The position numbers were made by a program, and so were the translations under genes. The notes beneath the pieces were generated by a model. It did no database searches. It was not told the origin of the DNA and saw only the letters and a program-made list of their open reading frames with translations. Shown one piece after another: positions 1 to 6,198 of a stretch of 11,313 nt of DNA. Source of the DNA: CAYNST01 sp964641175 (GTDB lineage Bacteria; Pseudomonadota; Gammaproteobacteria; Pseudomonadales; Cellvibrionaceae); NCBI GenBank assembly GCA_964641175.1, contig CAZXLJ010000104.1:1-11313 (forward strand). Reading direction: 5' to 3'. Numbering within the stretch: position 1 is the stretch's first letter; each line of letters starts with the position of its first letter.

Positions 1-46
1 GCTTTTAACCAATTGGTCACTGGTTCGAATCCAGTACGACCCACCA
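1..46 (+). tRNA. tRNA-Lys (anticodon UUU), 3' half only
   Basis: The window opens inside the anticodon arm. The loop reads CTTTTAA at positions 2-8, with the TTT anticodon at 4-6. The 3' side of the anticodon stem, the variable loop and the T arm (GGTTCGAATCC) follow. The acceptor strand ACGACCCA ends in an encoded CCA at 44-46. This matches bacterial tRNA-Lys; the 5' half lies outside the window. A lysine tRNA next to nadA is also seen in Escherichia coli, where a Lys/Val tRNA cluster lies between cpoB (ybgF) and nadA, so this looks like old synteny. The 3' end shows no duplicated attachment site or integrase beside it. Confidence 0.93.
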
Positions 47-51
47 ATTTC

Positions 52-79
52 CGGGAAGGTGATACTTCCCGTTCTGTCT
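52..79 (+). terminator. Hairpin downstream of tRNA-Lys, probable terminator or processing site
   Basis: A perfect 7-bp inverted repeat CGGGAAG (52-58) / CTTCCCG (65-71) has a 6-nt loop and starts 6 nt after the tRNA CCA end. The following bases, TTCTGTCT, are only moderately T-rich, so an intrinsic terminator is likely but not certain. It lies between the tRNA and the nadA promoter, which suits ending the tRNA transcript there. Confidence 0.55.
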
Positions 80-125
80 GATCAAGCCGCCCTGTTACTA
101 ATCTAAAACTCGGCCCCAGTTCGGC

Positions 126-131
126 TATAAT
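126..131 (+). promoter_or_regulatory. nadA promoter, -10 element
   Basis: A perfect sigma-70 -10 hexamer TATAAT lies 30 nt before the nadA ATG, placing the transcription start near 138 and giving a leader of about 24 nt. The best -35 at 17-bp spacing is CTAAAA (103-108), a weak 3 of 6 match. The AAGG Shine-Dalgarno (151-154) falls inside the predicted leader. Confidence 0.55.
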
Positions 132-161
132 TCGTCTCGGTTTCACAGAAAAGGTTGCTGT

Positions 162-1250
162 ATGACGTCGGAAACTAACCGCCCGTTCGCCGATGGCGAG
201 GAAAGTCTTTCGCCTCGCGAAGCTGTTCAGTACCACCTCGATCGTATTATTCCGCAGATGAACAAGCCGTCGGAGGCCGTTGTACGCGAACAGAAAGAAA
301 AAGTTCAGGAATTATTGGTGGCTCACAATGCGGTGCTGATAGCGCACTACTATACCGATCCACACGTGCAGGCGCTGGCGGAAGAATCGGGTGGATGTGT
401 GGCTGACTCGCTGGAGATGGCGCGCTTTGGAAAGCAGCATTCAGCCAAGACGCTGATAGTGGCCGGCGTGCGCTTCATGGGGGAAACCGCCAAGATACTG
501 TCTCCCGAAAAACGCGTGCTGATGCCTACCCTCGAGGCGACCTGCTCTTTGGATATCGGTTGTCCAATAGAAGAGTTTTCCCGTTTCTGTGACGAGCATC
601 CGGATCGTACGGTGGTGGTTTATGCAAATACCTCGGCAGCTGTAAAGGCACGTGCCGACTGGGTGGTAACATCCAGTATCGCAGTGGATGTCGTCGATTA
701 TCTGGACAGGCGCGGAGAAAAGATCTTGTGGGCACCCGACAAGCATCTTGGTGGTTATATCCAGAAGAAGACGGGTGCAGACATGGTGCTATGGGATGGC
801 TCATGTATAGTCCACGAAGAATTCAAGGTCCGTGCCCTGCAGGAGTTGATGAGCTTTCATCCGGAGGCGGCGGTACTTGCCCATCCCGAGTCGCCAGCGA
901 GTGTCGTGGAAATTGCAGACGTCGTCGGGTCTACTTCTCAACTGATCAAAGCGGCGCAAACGCTGGACAACGATGCTTTTATCGTTGCTACCGACCAAGG
1001 CATTTTCTATAAAATGCAGAGCTTGTGCCCTGACAAGACTTTCTACATTGCTCCGACCGCGGGCAGCGGCGCCACATGCCGTTCCTGTGCGAATTGTCCG
1101 TGGATGGCAATGAGTTCACTGGAGCGTCTTACGCGGGTATTTGAAGTGGGCGACAACGAAATTCAGGTCGAACCGCAGCTGGCAGTTAAAGCAATGATCC
1201 CGCTTCAGAGGATGCTGGATTTTGCGACGCGCAAAGTATCGGGGGATTGA
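162..1250 (+). CDS. nadA: Quinolinate synthase NadA
   Basis: NadA condenses iminoaspartate (from NadB) with dihydroxyacetone phosphate to give quinolinate, the precursor for de novo NAD synthesis. It acts in the cytosol and needs an oxygen-sensitive [4Fe-4S] cluster. The 362-residue protein carries the expected ligands: Cys128 in LEATCSLDIGCP, Cys215 in WDGSCIVH, and Cys312 in the CRSCANCPWMAM segment, whose three cysteines at 306, 309 and 312 match the E. coli CxxCxxC. These sit a constant 15 residues after the E. coli ligands (113, 200, 297), so the extra length is a non-conserved N-terminal tail. The conserved AHYYTD, LMPTLEATC and PTAGSGATC segments are present. The ATG start has an AAGG Shine-Dalgarno 7 nt upstream. 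The gene has its own promoter and converges on the next gene. No nadB or nadC is in the window. Confidence 0.97.
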   Translation: MTSETNRPFADGEESLSPREAVQYHLDRIIPQMNKPSEAVVREQKEKVQELLVAHNAVLIAHYYTDPHVQALAEESGGCVADSLEMARFGKQHSAKTLIVAGVRFMGETAKILSPEKRVLMPTLEATCSLDIGCPIEEFSRFCDEHPDRTVVVYANTSAAVKARADWVVTSSIAVDVVDYLDRRGEKILWAPDKHLGGYIQKKTGADMVLWDGSCIVHEEFKVRALQELMSFHPEAAVLAHPESPASVVEIADVVGSTSQLIKAAQTLDNDAFIVATDQGIFYKMQSLCPDKTFYIAPTAGSGATCRSCANCPWMAMSSLERLTRVFEVGDNEIQVEPQLAVKAMIPLQRMLDFATRKVSGD

Positions 1251-1318
1251 GATGCAAGTGGATGCCGACCATGTTCGGAGGATTGAGTTGTCGGCGCTGA
1301 CGGATGTTTAAGAGCCCA

Positions 1319-1759
1319 CTAAAAGCGCAGATTCCAGTTCTCCGGGTTGGCCCAGAATCGCGGGTTGTTCCAATCCCGTTTATAGTTGTAAGTTTCCAGA
1401 TTGTAACTGTAACTTTGATAGTTACAGCCTTCCGGCAGGGTATCTTTCCTGAATCCCAAGGCTACGAAATCCGTTAGCTGCCACGTTGATTCGTCGTCCA
1501 CGAGCAACCAGACACGTTCGCTCAGATAGTTTTTCAATTCGCCCAGCCGGTGTCGAACCACACTCGGGTCGGCGTGCTCGGTGCCGTAGATGATACCGAG
1601 ATCGTAGCGGCGGGGCGGGGGGGTGTCGTTAATAGCTGCAAAGGTGAGCTCGATCTGCGCCTGCTGACAGTGCTGCACAAGATCGAGCCAGGGCGCCGGT
1701 CCCACCGCCAAAATTGAGTGGAGATCGAGTGGCGTCAGATAGCTTTCGATCAGATTCAT
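1319..1759 (-). CDS. Conserved hypothetical protein, DUF6231-like
   Basis: This 146-residue cytosolic protein has no signal peptide or membrane segment and no function I can assign. From memory it resembles the DUF6231 family of pseudomonads and relatives; that is not checked. The first 105 residues look like an alpha/beta domain: a hydrophobic strand followed by Gly-Pro (ILAVGPAP, 16-23), a second strand (LTFAAI), and two more (LGIIYG, 54-59; VWLLVDDE, 83-90). The layout recalls a Rossmann or methyltransferase-like fold without a convincing SAM glycine loop. The tail, residues 113-146, is strikingly rich in Asn, Tyr and Trp (18 of 34 are Asn or aromatic). The ATG lies 7 nt after the stop of the response regulator gene, so the two are probably co-transcribed and translationally linked. 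Confidence 0.8.
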   Translation of the reverse strand: MNLIESYLTPLDLHSILAVGPAPWLDLVQHCQQAQIELTFAAINDTPPPRRYDLGIIYGTEHADPSVVRHRLGELKNYLSERVWLLVDDESTWQLTDFVALGFRKDTLPEGCNYQSYSYNLETYNYKRDWNNPRFWANPENWNLRF

Positions 1760-1766
1760 AAGGGTG

Positions 1767-2369
1767 CTACTCGCACACCAACAGGCGGTGACCAGCCTCG
1801 ATGAGCCCCATTGAATTTGCAGCGCCGAGCTTTTTCATCATGTTCTCTTTATGTTTCTCCACCGTTCGTGGCGATATCGTCAACGTATTTGCGATCTCGA
1901 GAGGGCAATGGCCTTTCAGTAGGAGCTCGAGAATCTGCAGTTCACGTTGCGTCAGGTTTACCTCGGCGCTTTCGATCATGCTCGCGACCATGCTGGAGAT
2001 GTACCTTTCACCCGCGGCAACTGAGTCGATGGCATGCATGATTGTCTCGGCGTTGTCTCGTTTATGCAGAACCGCATCTGCGTCGCTTTCACTCAGCTGT
2101 TTCATGACGCTGCAGGACTGGGACCCGGTTAGCATGACGATGCGTGGTGGCGGCTGCAACCGCTTCAGTTTTGCAGCGACCTGCAAAGGGTTCCCCCCCG
2201 GCATGTGATAGTCGAGGAGGATGCAATCGGGCGAGATTCTGTCCAGGAGAATCAGAAGATCATCGAATGACGCCGCTTGATCGATCACTCTGTGCTGCGA
2301 GCGATTGTCGATGAGAAATGCCAATGACTGGCGGAATATCTCATGATCGTCGGCGATTACAATGTTCAT
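1767..2369 (-). CDS. NarL/LuxR-family response regulator, orphan
   Basis: A 200-residue two-domain transcription regulator. The receiver domain (about 1-120) has the acidic pair Asp7-Asp8, the phosphoacceptor Asp53 in LLDYHMPGG, Thr81 and Lys103, so it looks competent for phosphorylation. The LuxR-type helix-turn-helix (about 136-198) begins LTQRELQILELL and contains the recognition-helix stretch SPRTVEKH. No sensor kinase gene lies in the window, so its partner is unknown. The ATG at 2369 matches family length; an in-frame ATG at 2381 (MVQS extension) is possible, and neither has a strong Shine-Dalgarno. The open frame continues well upstream, but that part overlaps the EVE gene in another frame and is not part of the protein. 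A DUF6231-like gene follows 7 nt downstream and may be its operon partner. Confidence 0.92.
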   Translation of the reverse strand: MNIVIADDHEIFRQSLAFLIDNRSQHRVIDQAASFDDLLILLDRISPDCILLDYHMPGGNPLQVAAKLKRLQPPPRIVMLTGSQSCSVMKQLSESDADAVLHKRDNAETIMHAIDSVAAGERYISSMVASMIESAEVNLTQRELQILELLLKGHCPLEIANTLTISPRTVEKHKENMMKKLGAANSMGLIEAGHRLLVCE

Positions 2370-2473
2370 GCTCTGGACCATGGGTGCAGTAGGTTCCGTA
2401 ATCAGAGTGCCATCCCGCCAAAGTAGCACTTTTCTTCGGCGGTCCGCACCGGGGGGCTGGGCCGGTCTCGGTG

Positions 2474-2947
2474 CTATGTGATTGACTCCGCATTTCCAAG
2501 GCGGATCAATCGTGTTGCCTGGGTTTTGGTTACTGGTTGTACGGAAAGGCGCCCCTGTTTTAACAGCACCATATCCTGCAGGGCGGGTTGCGCTTTTACC
2601 ACGCTCAAAGGCAGGAGGGGAGTCCACTGCTGTGTCAGCGAAATGTCCAGACAATACCACCGCGGTGACTCGGCGGTGCTTTTCGGGTCGAAATAACCGC
2701 TTGTTGAATCGAACTGGGTGGGGTCGGGATAGGCCGGTGTGACCACACTGGCCATCCCGGCAATCCCCAAAGGCCGGCACTGGCTGTGATAAATGAACAC
2801 GGCATCGCCTGACTTGATGTGATCACGGATGAAATTGCGCGCCTGAAAATTGCGAATCTGATCCCATCGTGCCGTCTGCAGGGGGGCGCTGGCCAGATCC
2901 TCGATACCGAACTCGGCAGGTTCTGTCTTGAAGAGCCAGTAGTTCAT
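2474..2947 (-). CDS. EVE domain-containing protein (THYN1-like)
   Basis: This 157-residue protein is one whole EVE domain, a PUA-related fold. Family members bind modified bases such as 5-methylcytosine derivatives in DNA, or are proposed to act on RNA; the role of the small stand-alone bacterial members is not settled. Hallmarks are the N-terminal YWLFKTEP (3-10), WDQIRNFQARNF (28-39), FIYHSQ (51-56), the AYPDP segment (72-76), GYFDPKS (84-90) and the terminal GRLSVQPVT (132-140). Length is normal for the family. The ATG at 2947 shares one base with the stop of the upstream gene (TGATG), with a strong Shine-Dalgarno (GGAGGAA) inside that gene's last codons. This decides the start over the TTG one codon earlier and implies translational coupling. 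There are 104 nt between this gene and the response regulator. Confidence 0.93.
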   Translation of the reverse strand: MNYWLFKTEPAEFGIEDLASAPLQTARWDQIRNFQARNFIRDHIKSGDAVFIYHSQCRPLGIAGMASVVTPAYPDPTQFDSTSGYFDPKSTAESPRWYCLDISLTQQWTPLLPLSVVKAQPALQDMVLLKQGRLSVQPVTKTQATRLIRLGNAESIT

Positions 2948-3258
2948 CAATCTTCCTCCCAGACCCAGCGCAAAGGCTCTCCAAAATCGTCTTTGAGTAA
3001 TATCTTCCTGGGCTTTTTATACTTTTTCGAAGATGGAGGGGGATGTTTGCGAGCTTCCACGGTTTTAACCACATCGGTCAACAAAGTTCGCTCCTGCCGA
3101 GGCGCCTGATCACCTATCTGGCTGAAGGGGTTGCGGTTATCCGTCTGGCCGCTTAAGCCTCGCGGGACTGCCTTGACCTCGCCGCCTTCCTGGAGATAGG
3201 CCTCAACCTGCTTATCCAGCTCTGCGCGAAGTTGTGCTTTTGTAGGTATTGGTTTCAT
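2947..3258 (-). CDS. Small charged conserved hypothetical protein (possible SutA-like)
   Basis: A 103-residue soluble protein with no assigned function. Residues 5-35 form a predicted amphipathic helix ending in YLQEGGEVKAV, followed by a PRGLSG motif. The middle (36-80) is polar and probably disordered. The end is basic then acidic, with DDFGEPLRWVWEED (90-103). The helix plus GGxV pattern recalls the conserved part of SutA, an RNA polymerase-binding regulator of Pseudomonas aeruginosa, but the overall match is short and this is only a suggestion. The stop overlaps the EVE start as TGATG, so the two are translated together. The chosen ATG at 3258 is three codons after another in-frame ATG at 3267 (MPG extension). 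Neither has a clear Shine-Dalgarno, and a TTG further upstream at 3375 looks spurious. serB ends 143 nt upstream and could share the transcript. Confidence 0.75.
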   Translation of the reverse strand: MKPIPTKAQLRAELDKQVEAYLQEGGEVKAVPRGLSGQTDNRNPFSQIGDQAPRQERTLLTDVVKTVEARKHPPPSSKKYKKPRKILLKDDFGEPLRWVWEED

Positions 3259-3401
3259 GCCGGGCATTATGCAATCAATACGCCACTCATTCAGCAGCGA
3301 TTTCCTGCGGCTTGCGTTATTAGCAGCTGCTCGGGGCCGGCGCAGTTGGCCCTGAAACAATCCTGCATCAGTCAAATCTGATACATCAACAGAGCCTGAA
3401 T

Positions 3402-4640
3402 TCAGCCACCAGGGGATTCCAGATTAATCGGGCTGATATCCCGATCGCGCAAACCCATTAAATAAAGGATAGCATCGAGACCCAGCGTTGAAATCGATTG
3501 TTTGGCTGAAGCCTTGACCACAGGTTTGGCGCGGAAAGCGATTCCGAGCCCCGCAATGCTCAGCATAGGTAAATCGTTGGCGCCGTCGCCCACGGCGATC
3601 ACCTGCTTCAGTGATATTTTTTCCCGGGTCGCCAGTTCACGCAACAGCTCAGCCTTGCGCTGCCCGTCGATCACATCACCCACCACCCGTCCAGTGATCT
3701 TGCCGTCTTCGATTTCAAGCTCGTTGGCATAGACGTAGTCGATACCCAGCTTGCGTTGCAAATGGCGACCAAAAAAGTTAAATCCACCGGAGAGAATTGC
3801 GGTCTTGTAACCGAGCATGCGCAATGTCGATATCAAGTGTTCGGCGCCTTCGGTGAGCGGCACTTCGCTGGCAATTTTCAAAAGGACTGACTCGTCGAGC
3901 CCCTTCAGGGTTGCCATGCGGCGCGCGAAGCTTTCCTTGAAATCGAGTTCACCGCGCATCGCGGCTTCGGTAATGGCGGCAACTTCCGCCCCGGTTCCGG
4001 CCGCCTTTGCAAGTTCGTCAATCACCTCGGCTTCAATCAGGGTGGAATCCATGTCGAAGCAGACCAGCCGGCGCGTGCGGCGATACAGGTCATCTTCCTG
4101 GAAGGCGATGTCAATATCGAACCGGGCGGATAACGCCATGAAATCCGCTCGCAGTTGGTGCAGGCTCGCCGGAGTTCCCCGGGCTGAAAATTCGATGCAG
4201 GACTTGCTGCGATTGTCTGCGCTGTCCAGCGGTACCCGCCCCGAAAGCCTTGTGATGGAATCGATATTCAGGCCTTGCTCTGCCATGACCAGGCTCAGGG
4301 CGGCAATGTGTTCGGCGGCGGCCTGACGGGCCAGTAGAGTCACGATATAGCGTGGCTTGCCTTGCTGCTTCACCCAATCGTCATAACTTGCTTCACTGAT
4401 AGGGCTGAACTTCACTTGCATGCCCAGGCTATGCATATGAAAGAGAATGTCTTTGATTATGGTTGCCGAATAATCCCCCTCGGGAAACTGGACCAGCATA
4501 CCGAGGTTTAAATTGTCGTGAATGACGGCCTGGCCCAGATCGAGAATATTGGCATTGTATGAGGCCAGTATTCTGGTGACCGCCGCGGTGACGGCCGGAC
4601 GATCCTGTCCTGATATATTGATTAGGTGGAGTTCTCTCAC
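3402..4640 (-). CDS. serB: Phosphoserine phosphatase SerB
   Basis: SerB hydrolyses L-3-phosphoserine to serine, the last step of serine synthesis, in the cytosol. This is the long two-part form: ACT-like regulatory domains over about residues 1-185, then a HAD-family phosphatase domain. Catalytic signatures are CFDMDST (nucleophile Asp196, general acid Asp198), ILSGGF (about 282-287) and GDGANDLPML (351-360). I chose the GTG at 4640 because the resulting MRELHLINISG aligns with the start of Pseudomonas SerB (MREIVLINITG) and gives 412 residues, close to that family. A longer frame opening with TTG at 4685 would start inside or upstream of the -10 box at 4677-4682, so it is unlikely. The divergent neighbour is an AhpA/YtjB-like membrane protein, an arrangement also found in E. 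coli. Confidence 0.96.
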   Translation of the reverse strand: MRELHLINISGQDRPAVTAAVTRILASYNANILDLGQAVIHDNLNLGMLVQFPEGDYSATIIKDILFHMHSLGMQVKFSPISEASYDDWVKQQGKPRYIVTLLARQAAAEHIAALSLVMAEQGLNIDSITRLSGRVPLDSADNRSKSCIEFSARGTPASLHQLRADFMALSARFDIDIAFQEDDLYRRTRRLVCFDMDSTLIEAEVIDELAKAAGTGAEVAAITEAAMRGELDFKESFARRMATLKGLDESVLLKIASEVPLTEGAEHLISTLRMLGYKTAILSGGFNFFGRHLQRKLGIDYVYANELEIEDGKITGRVVGDVIDGQRKAELLRELATREKISLKQVIAVGDGANDLPMLSIAGLGIAFRAKPVVKASAKQSISTLGLDAILYLMGLRDRDISPINLESPGG

Positions 4641-4676
4641 GGGAAGATGCGGCTCAACTCGGATAAATGCGCCGGC

Positions 4677-4682
4677 ATTATA
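4677..4682 (-). promoter_or_regulatory. serB promoter, -10 element
   Basis: Perfect TATAAT on the minus strand, 36 nt before the GTG start of serB, giving a predicted leader of about 30 nt. The -35 is poor: TGAGCA at 18-bp spacing matches 3 of 6. Its position rules against the upstream TTG as the serB start. Confidence 0.5.
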
Positions 4683-4940
4683 CAAAACCCCATCACCCTT
4701 TGCTCAGATCATTTAAAAGGACGCAACCCGGGCGTGCTCGGCTCCTTGCCAGAAAGTCCTGGGGAAGAGTCAGGGCGTACAATGGCAGGACGGGGAGGTG
4801 ACAAATCCGCACCGGCTGATCCCGTCAACAGTTCCGTCTACAGGAAATGTCCAATCTGCTGTTGCCATAAAAACCAGTGGTTCGCCGGATGTGCTTGCGC
4901 CCTCCGGCTCATAAGTTACACTCCACTGTGCTCACATTTT

Positions 4941-4946
4941 TATAAT
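4941..4946 (+). promoter_or_regulatory. -10-like TATAAT just upstream of the AhpA-like gene
   Basis: A perfect TATAAT lies 13 nt before the ATG, after a T-rich stretch. Used as a -10, it would start transcription near 4953, leaving only about 7 nt of leader and cutting into the AAAAGG Shine-Dalgarno (4948-4953). The best upstream hexamer, GTTACA (4915-4920), is at an unfavourable 20-bp spacing. It may be real with an unusually short leader, or fortuitous. Confidence 0.3.
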
Positions 4947-4959
4947 GAAAAGGTAACCC

Positions 4960-6165
4960 ATGCCGAGTTTCAATCGTTTACCGATCGTGCGCTTCAAGCA
5001 GCTACCCCCGTTATTTTGCTTGAGCTTCGGCGCTCTGTTGAGCCTGCTGATTACCGGCGTTGTTTATTCGCAACGCTTCGAACAGAAAAACGAACAACTG
5101 CTGCGTGACCATGGAAACGCGATGGCTGCCATGACGGCCTTCCAGGCGGTGGATGCAGCGGTGGCAGATGACCTGTTGGGGTTGCATGCGCAACTTCAGG
5201 CCGTGGTGGATCAGCCGCGGGTGCGTCTGGCTACCATTCTCGACGCGAATGACAATGTGCTTGTACAGGCAGGTGAAGCCCGCGATGTGGCGTCACTGTA
5301 CACGGTGAGCGCGCCAATCATGGTCGAAGACATGACGGTGGGTCAGGTAGCCATCTCCCTGGTTCCTGAATTTCAGGGCGACGCAGCGCTTCGCTGGACT
5401 TACTGGGGAATCAGCATTGTTTTGACCTTGCTTGCGCTGATGTCGTTGTTTGAGACCCGGAGTGACGGCTGGTATTTTGCGCGGCAGGTCGAAAAAAATA
5501 ATCAGGAAAGCGAGCCGGAAGACCAGTGGGCGGGAATGGATCCTGTCGACACGACCGAATTCAATCAGTGGGCATCGCCCATCGACGTCGATCCGGAAGT
5601 CGCAGAAATTCCGGCCAGCGGGGATCACCACGCTGCGCAGAACCAGCAGGATGCTGACGTTGATGAAAAGACCGAAGTCCACAGTGATCTCATCATTTTG
5701 CTGCCCAACCGCCGAAAGTTGCAGCAGCAGCTCTGCATTGATGTGTACGAGCGTCTGATGGACAAGTTCGAGAAAATCGTAGCCAGCGTTGCCACTGTAT
5801 ATGGTGGGGAGCGCGTCGAAACTGGCAGCGACGATTATCACTGCATCCGGTTTACAGCGGAAAATGATGCGACGGAAGCCAGTTACAAAGCGGTGTGTGC
5901 GGCCTACCTGATTCGGCATTTCAGTCAGCAGCAGAAATTCAAGCTCGAAGTGCTCGCGCAGATATGTTCCAGTGATTGCGACGTTAAACTGGCTCTGAAT
6001 GACAAGGGCATTTATCTGCAGGACAGCCTGTTGAGCGATTCCCTGGCGGAACGGCTGGATACCGCAGCCATCTCCGGAGGCAGGGTACACATTGAAGGGT
6101 TGAAGGAGCCCTATGTGGAGGAAGTGGAAGGCTTCCAGACACAACTGATGCGTGCGATTGCGTAG
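4960..6165 (+). CDS. AhpA/YtjB-like two-TM membrane protein with long C-terminal extension
   Basis: A 401-residue inner-membrane protein. TM1 spans about 16-37 and TM2 about 147-164; between them is a periplasmic domain of about 110 residues with a PAS-like or dCache-like strand pattern (LATILDANDNVLVQAGE, 90-106). Topology and the divergent position beside serB match the AhpA/YtjB (SMP_2) family, named after serB-linked smp/ytjB of E. coli, which is about 214 residues with unknown biochemical role. Here an acidic, proline-containing linker (about 165-242) leads to a soluble domain (243-401). That domain resembles a class III nucleotide cyclase fold (ERLMDKFEKIVASV, then YGGERVETGSDDYHCIRF) but lacks the usual metal-binding pattern, so it is probably a binding or dimerisation module; this is inference. 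A good AAAAGG Shine-Dalgarno supports the ATG. The gene converges on fimX. Confidence 0.85.
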   Translation: MPSFNRLPIVRFKQLPPLFCLSFGALLSLLITGVVYSQRFEQKNEQLLRDHGNAMAAMTAFQAVDAAVADDLLGLHAQLQAVVDQPRVRLATILDANDNVLVQAGEARDVASLYTVSAPIMVEDMTVGQVAISLVPEFQGDAALRWTYWGISIVLTLLALMSLFETRSDGWYFARQVEKNNQESEPEDQWAGMDPVDTTEFNQWASPIDVDPEVAEIPASGDHHAAQNQQDADVDEKTEVHSDLIILLPNRRKLQQQLCIDVYERLMDKFEKIVASVATVYGGERVETGSDDYHCIRFTAENDATEASYKAVCAAYLIRHFSQQQKFKLEVLAQICSSDCDVKLALNDKGIYLQDSLLSDSLAERLDTAAISGGRVHIEGLKEPYVEEVEGFQTQLMRAIA

Positions 6166-6187
6166 GGCGCCGCCAGGGGGCGACACC
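6166..6187 (-). terminator. GC-rich hairpin between convergent genes
   Basis: On the minus strand, GGTGTCGCC (6187-6179) can pair with GGCGGCGCC (6174-6166) over nine positions, two of them G-U, with a CCCT tetraloop. The plus-strand version has two mismatches, so it best fits the fimX transcript, about 12 nt after its stop. There is no T-run, so an ordinary intrinsic terminator is not established; it could instead protect the 3' end. Confidence 0.35.
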
Positions 6188-6198
6188 GTTGCGATGCA

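Larger units (their letters stand above)
4641..4959. other. Divergent intergenic region between serB and the AhpA-like gene
   Basis: This 319-nt gap carries the start regions of two divergent genes. It has a perfect TATAAT on each strand, at 4677-4682 (minus) and 4941-4946 (plus). A 6-bp inverted repeat GCCGGA (4884-4889) / TCCGGC (4903-4908) encloses a 13-nt loop. An open frame crosses the region on the plus strand, but it runs into the AhpA-like gene in a different frame and shows no domain, so I do not treat it as a gene. I see no known operator, riboswitch or RNA gene here. Confidence 0.6.

Noticed and set aside
1264..1295. Inverted repeat GCCGAC / GTCGGC between nadA and the DUF6231-like gene, as a shared terminator.
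   Set aside because: The stem is 6 bp with a 20-nt loop and no T-run on either side, so it is too weak to call.
1252..1311. A 19-codon open frame beginning 2 nt after the nadA stop.
   Set aside because: It is very short, has no recognisable motif, and any frame of this length is likely by chance. It would need ribosome profiling to support it.
2413..2455. Hairpin AGTGC / GCACT followed by TTTTC on the plus strand in the EVE to regulator gap.
   Set aside because: Only the plus strand has the T-run, and no plus-strand gene ends there. The genes on both sides are on the minus strand.
2370..2780. N-terminal extension of the response regulator to 337 residues.
   Set aside because: The extension overlaps the EVE gene out of frame, is low-complexity in character, and precedes a receiver domain that already starts normally at MNIVIADD.
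4626..5108. A 160-codon plus-strand frame across the serB upstream region, with a Cys-rich stretch (CPICCC).
   Set aside because: It overlaps the start of the AhpA-like gene by about 150 nt in another frame, has no clear ribosome site, and covers both promoters. The cysteines do not form a regular metal-binding pattern.
5293..6186. A 297-codon minus-strand frame opposite the AhpA-like gene.
   Set aside because: It is antisense to a gene with clear membrane topology and conserved context, and it has no recognisable domain. It is a codon-usage shadow.
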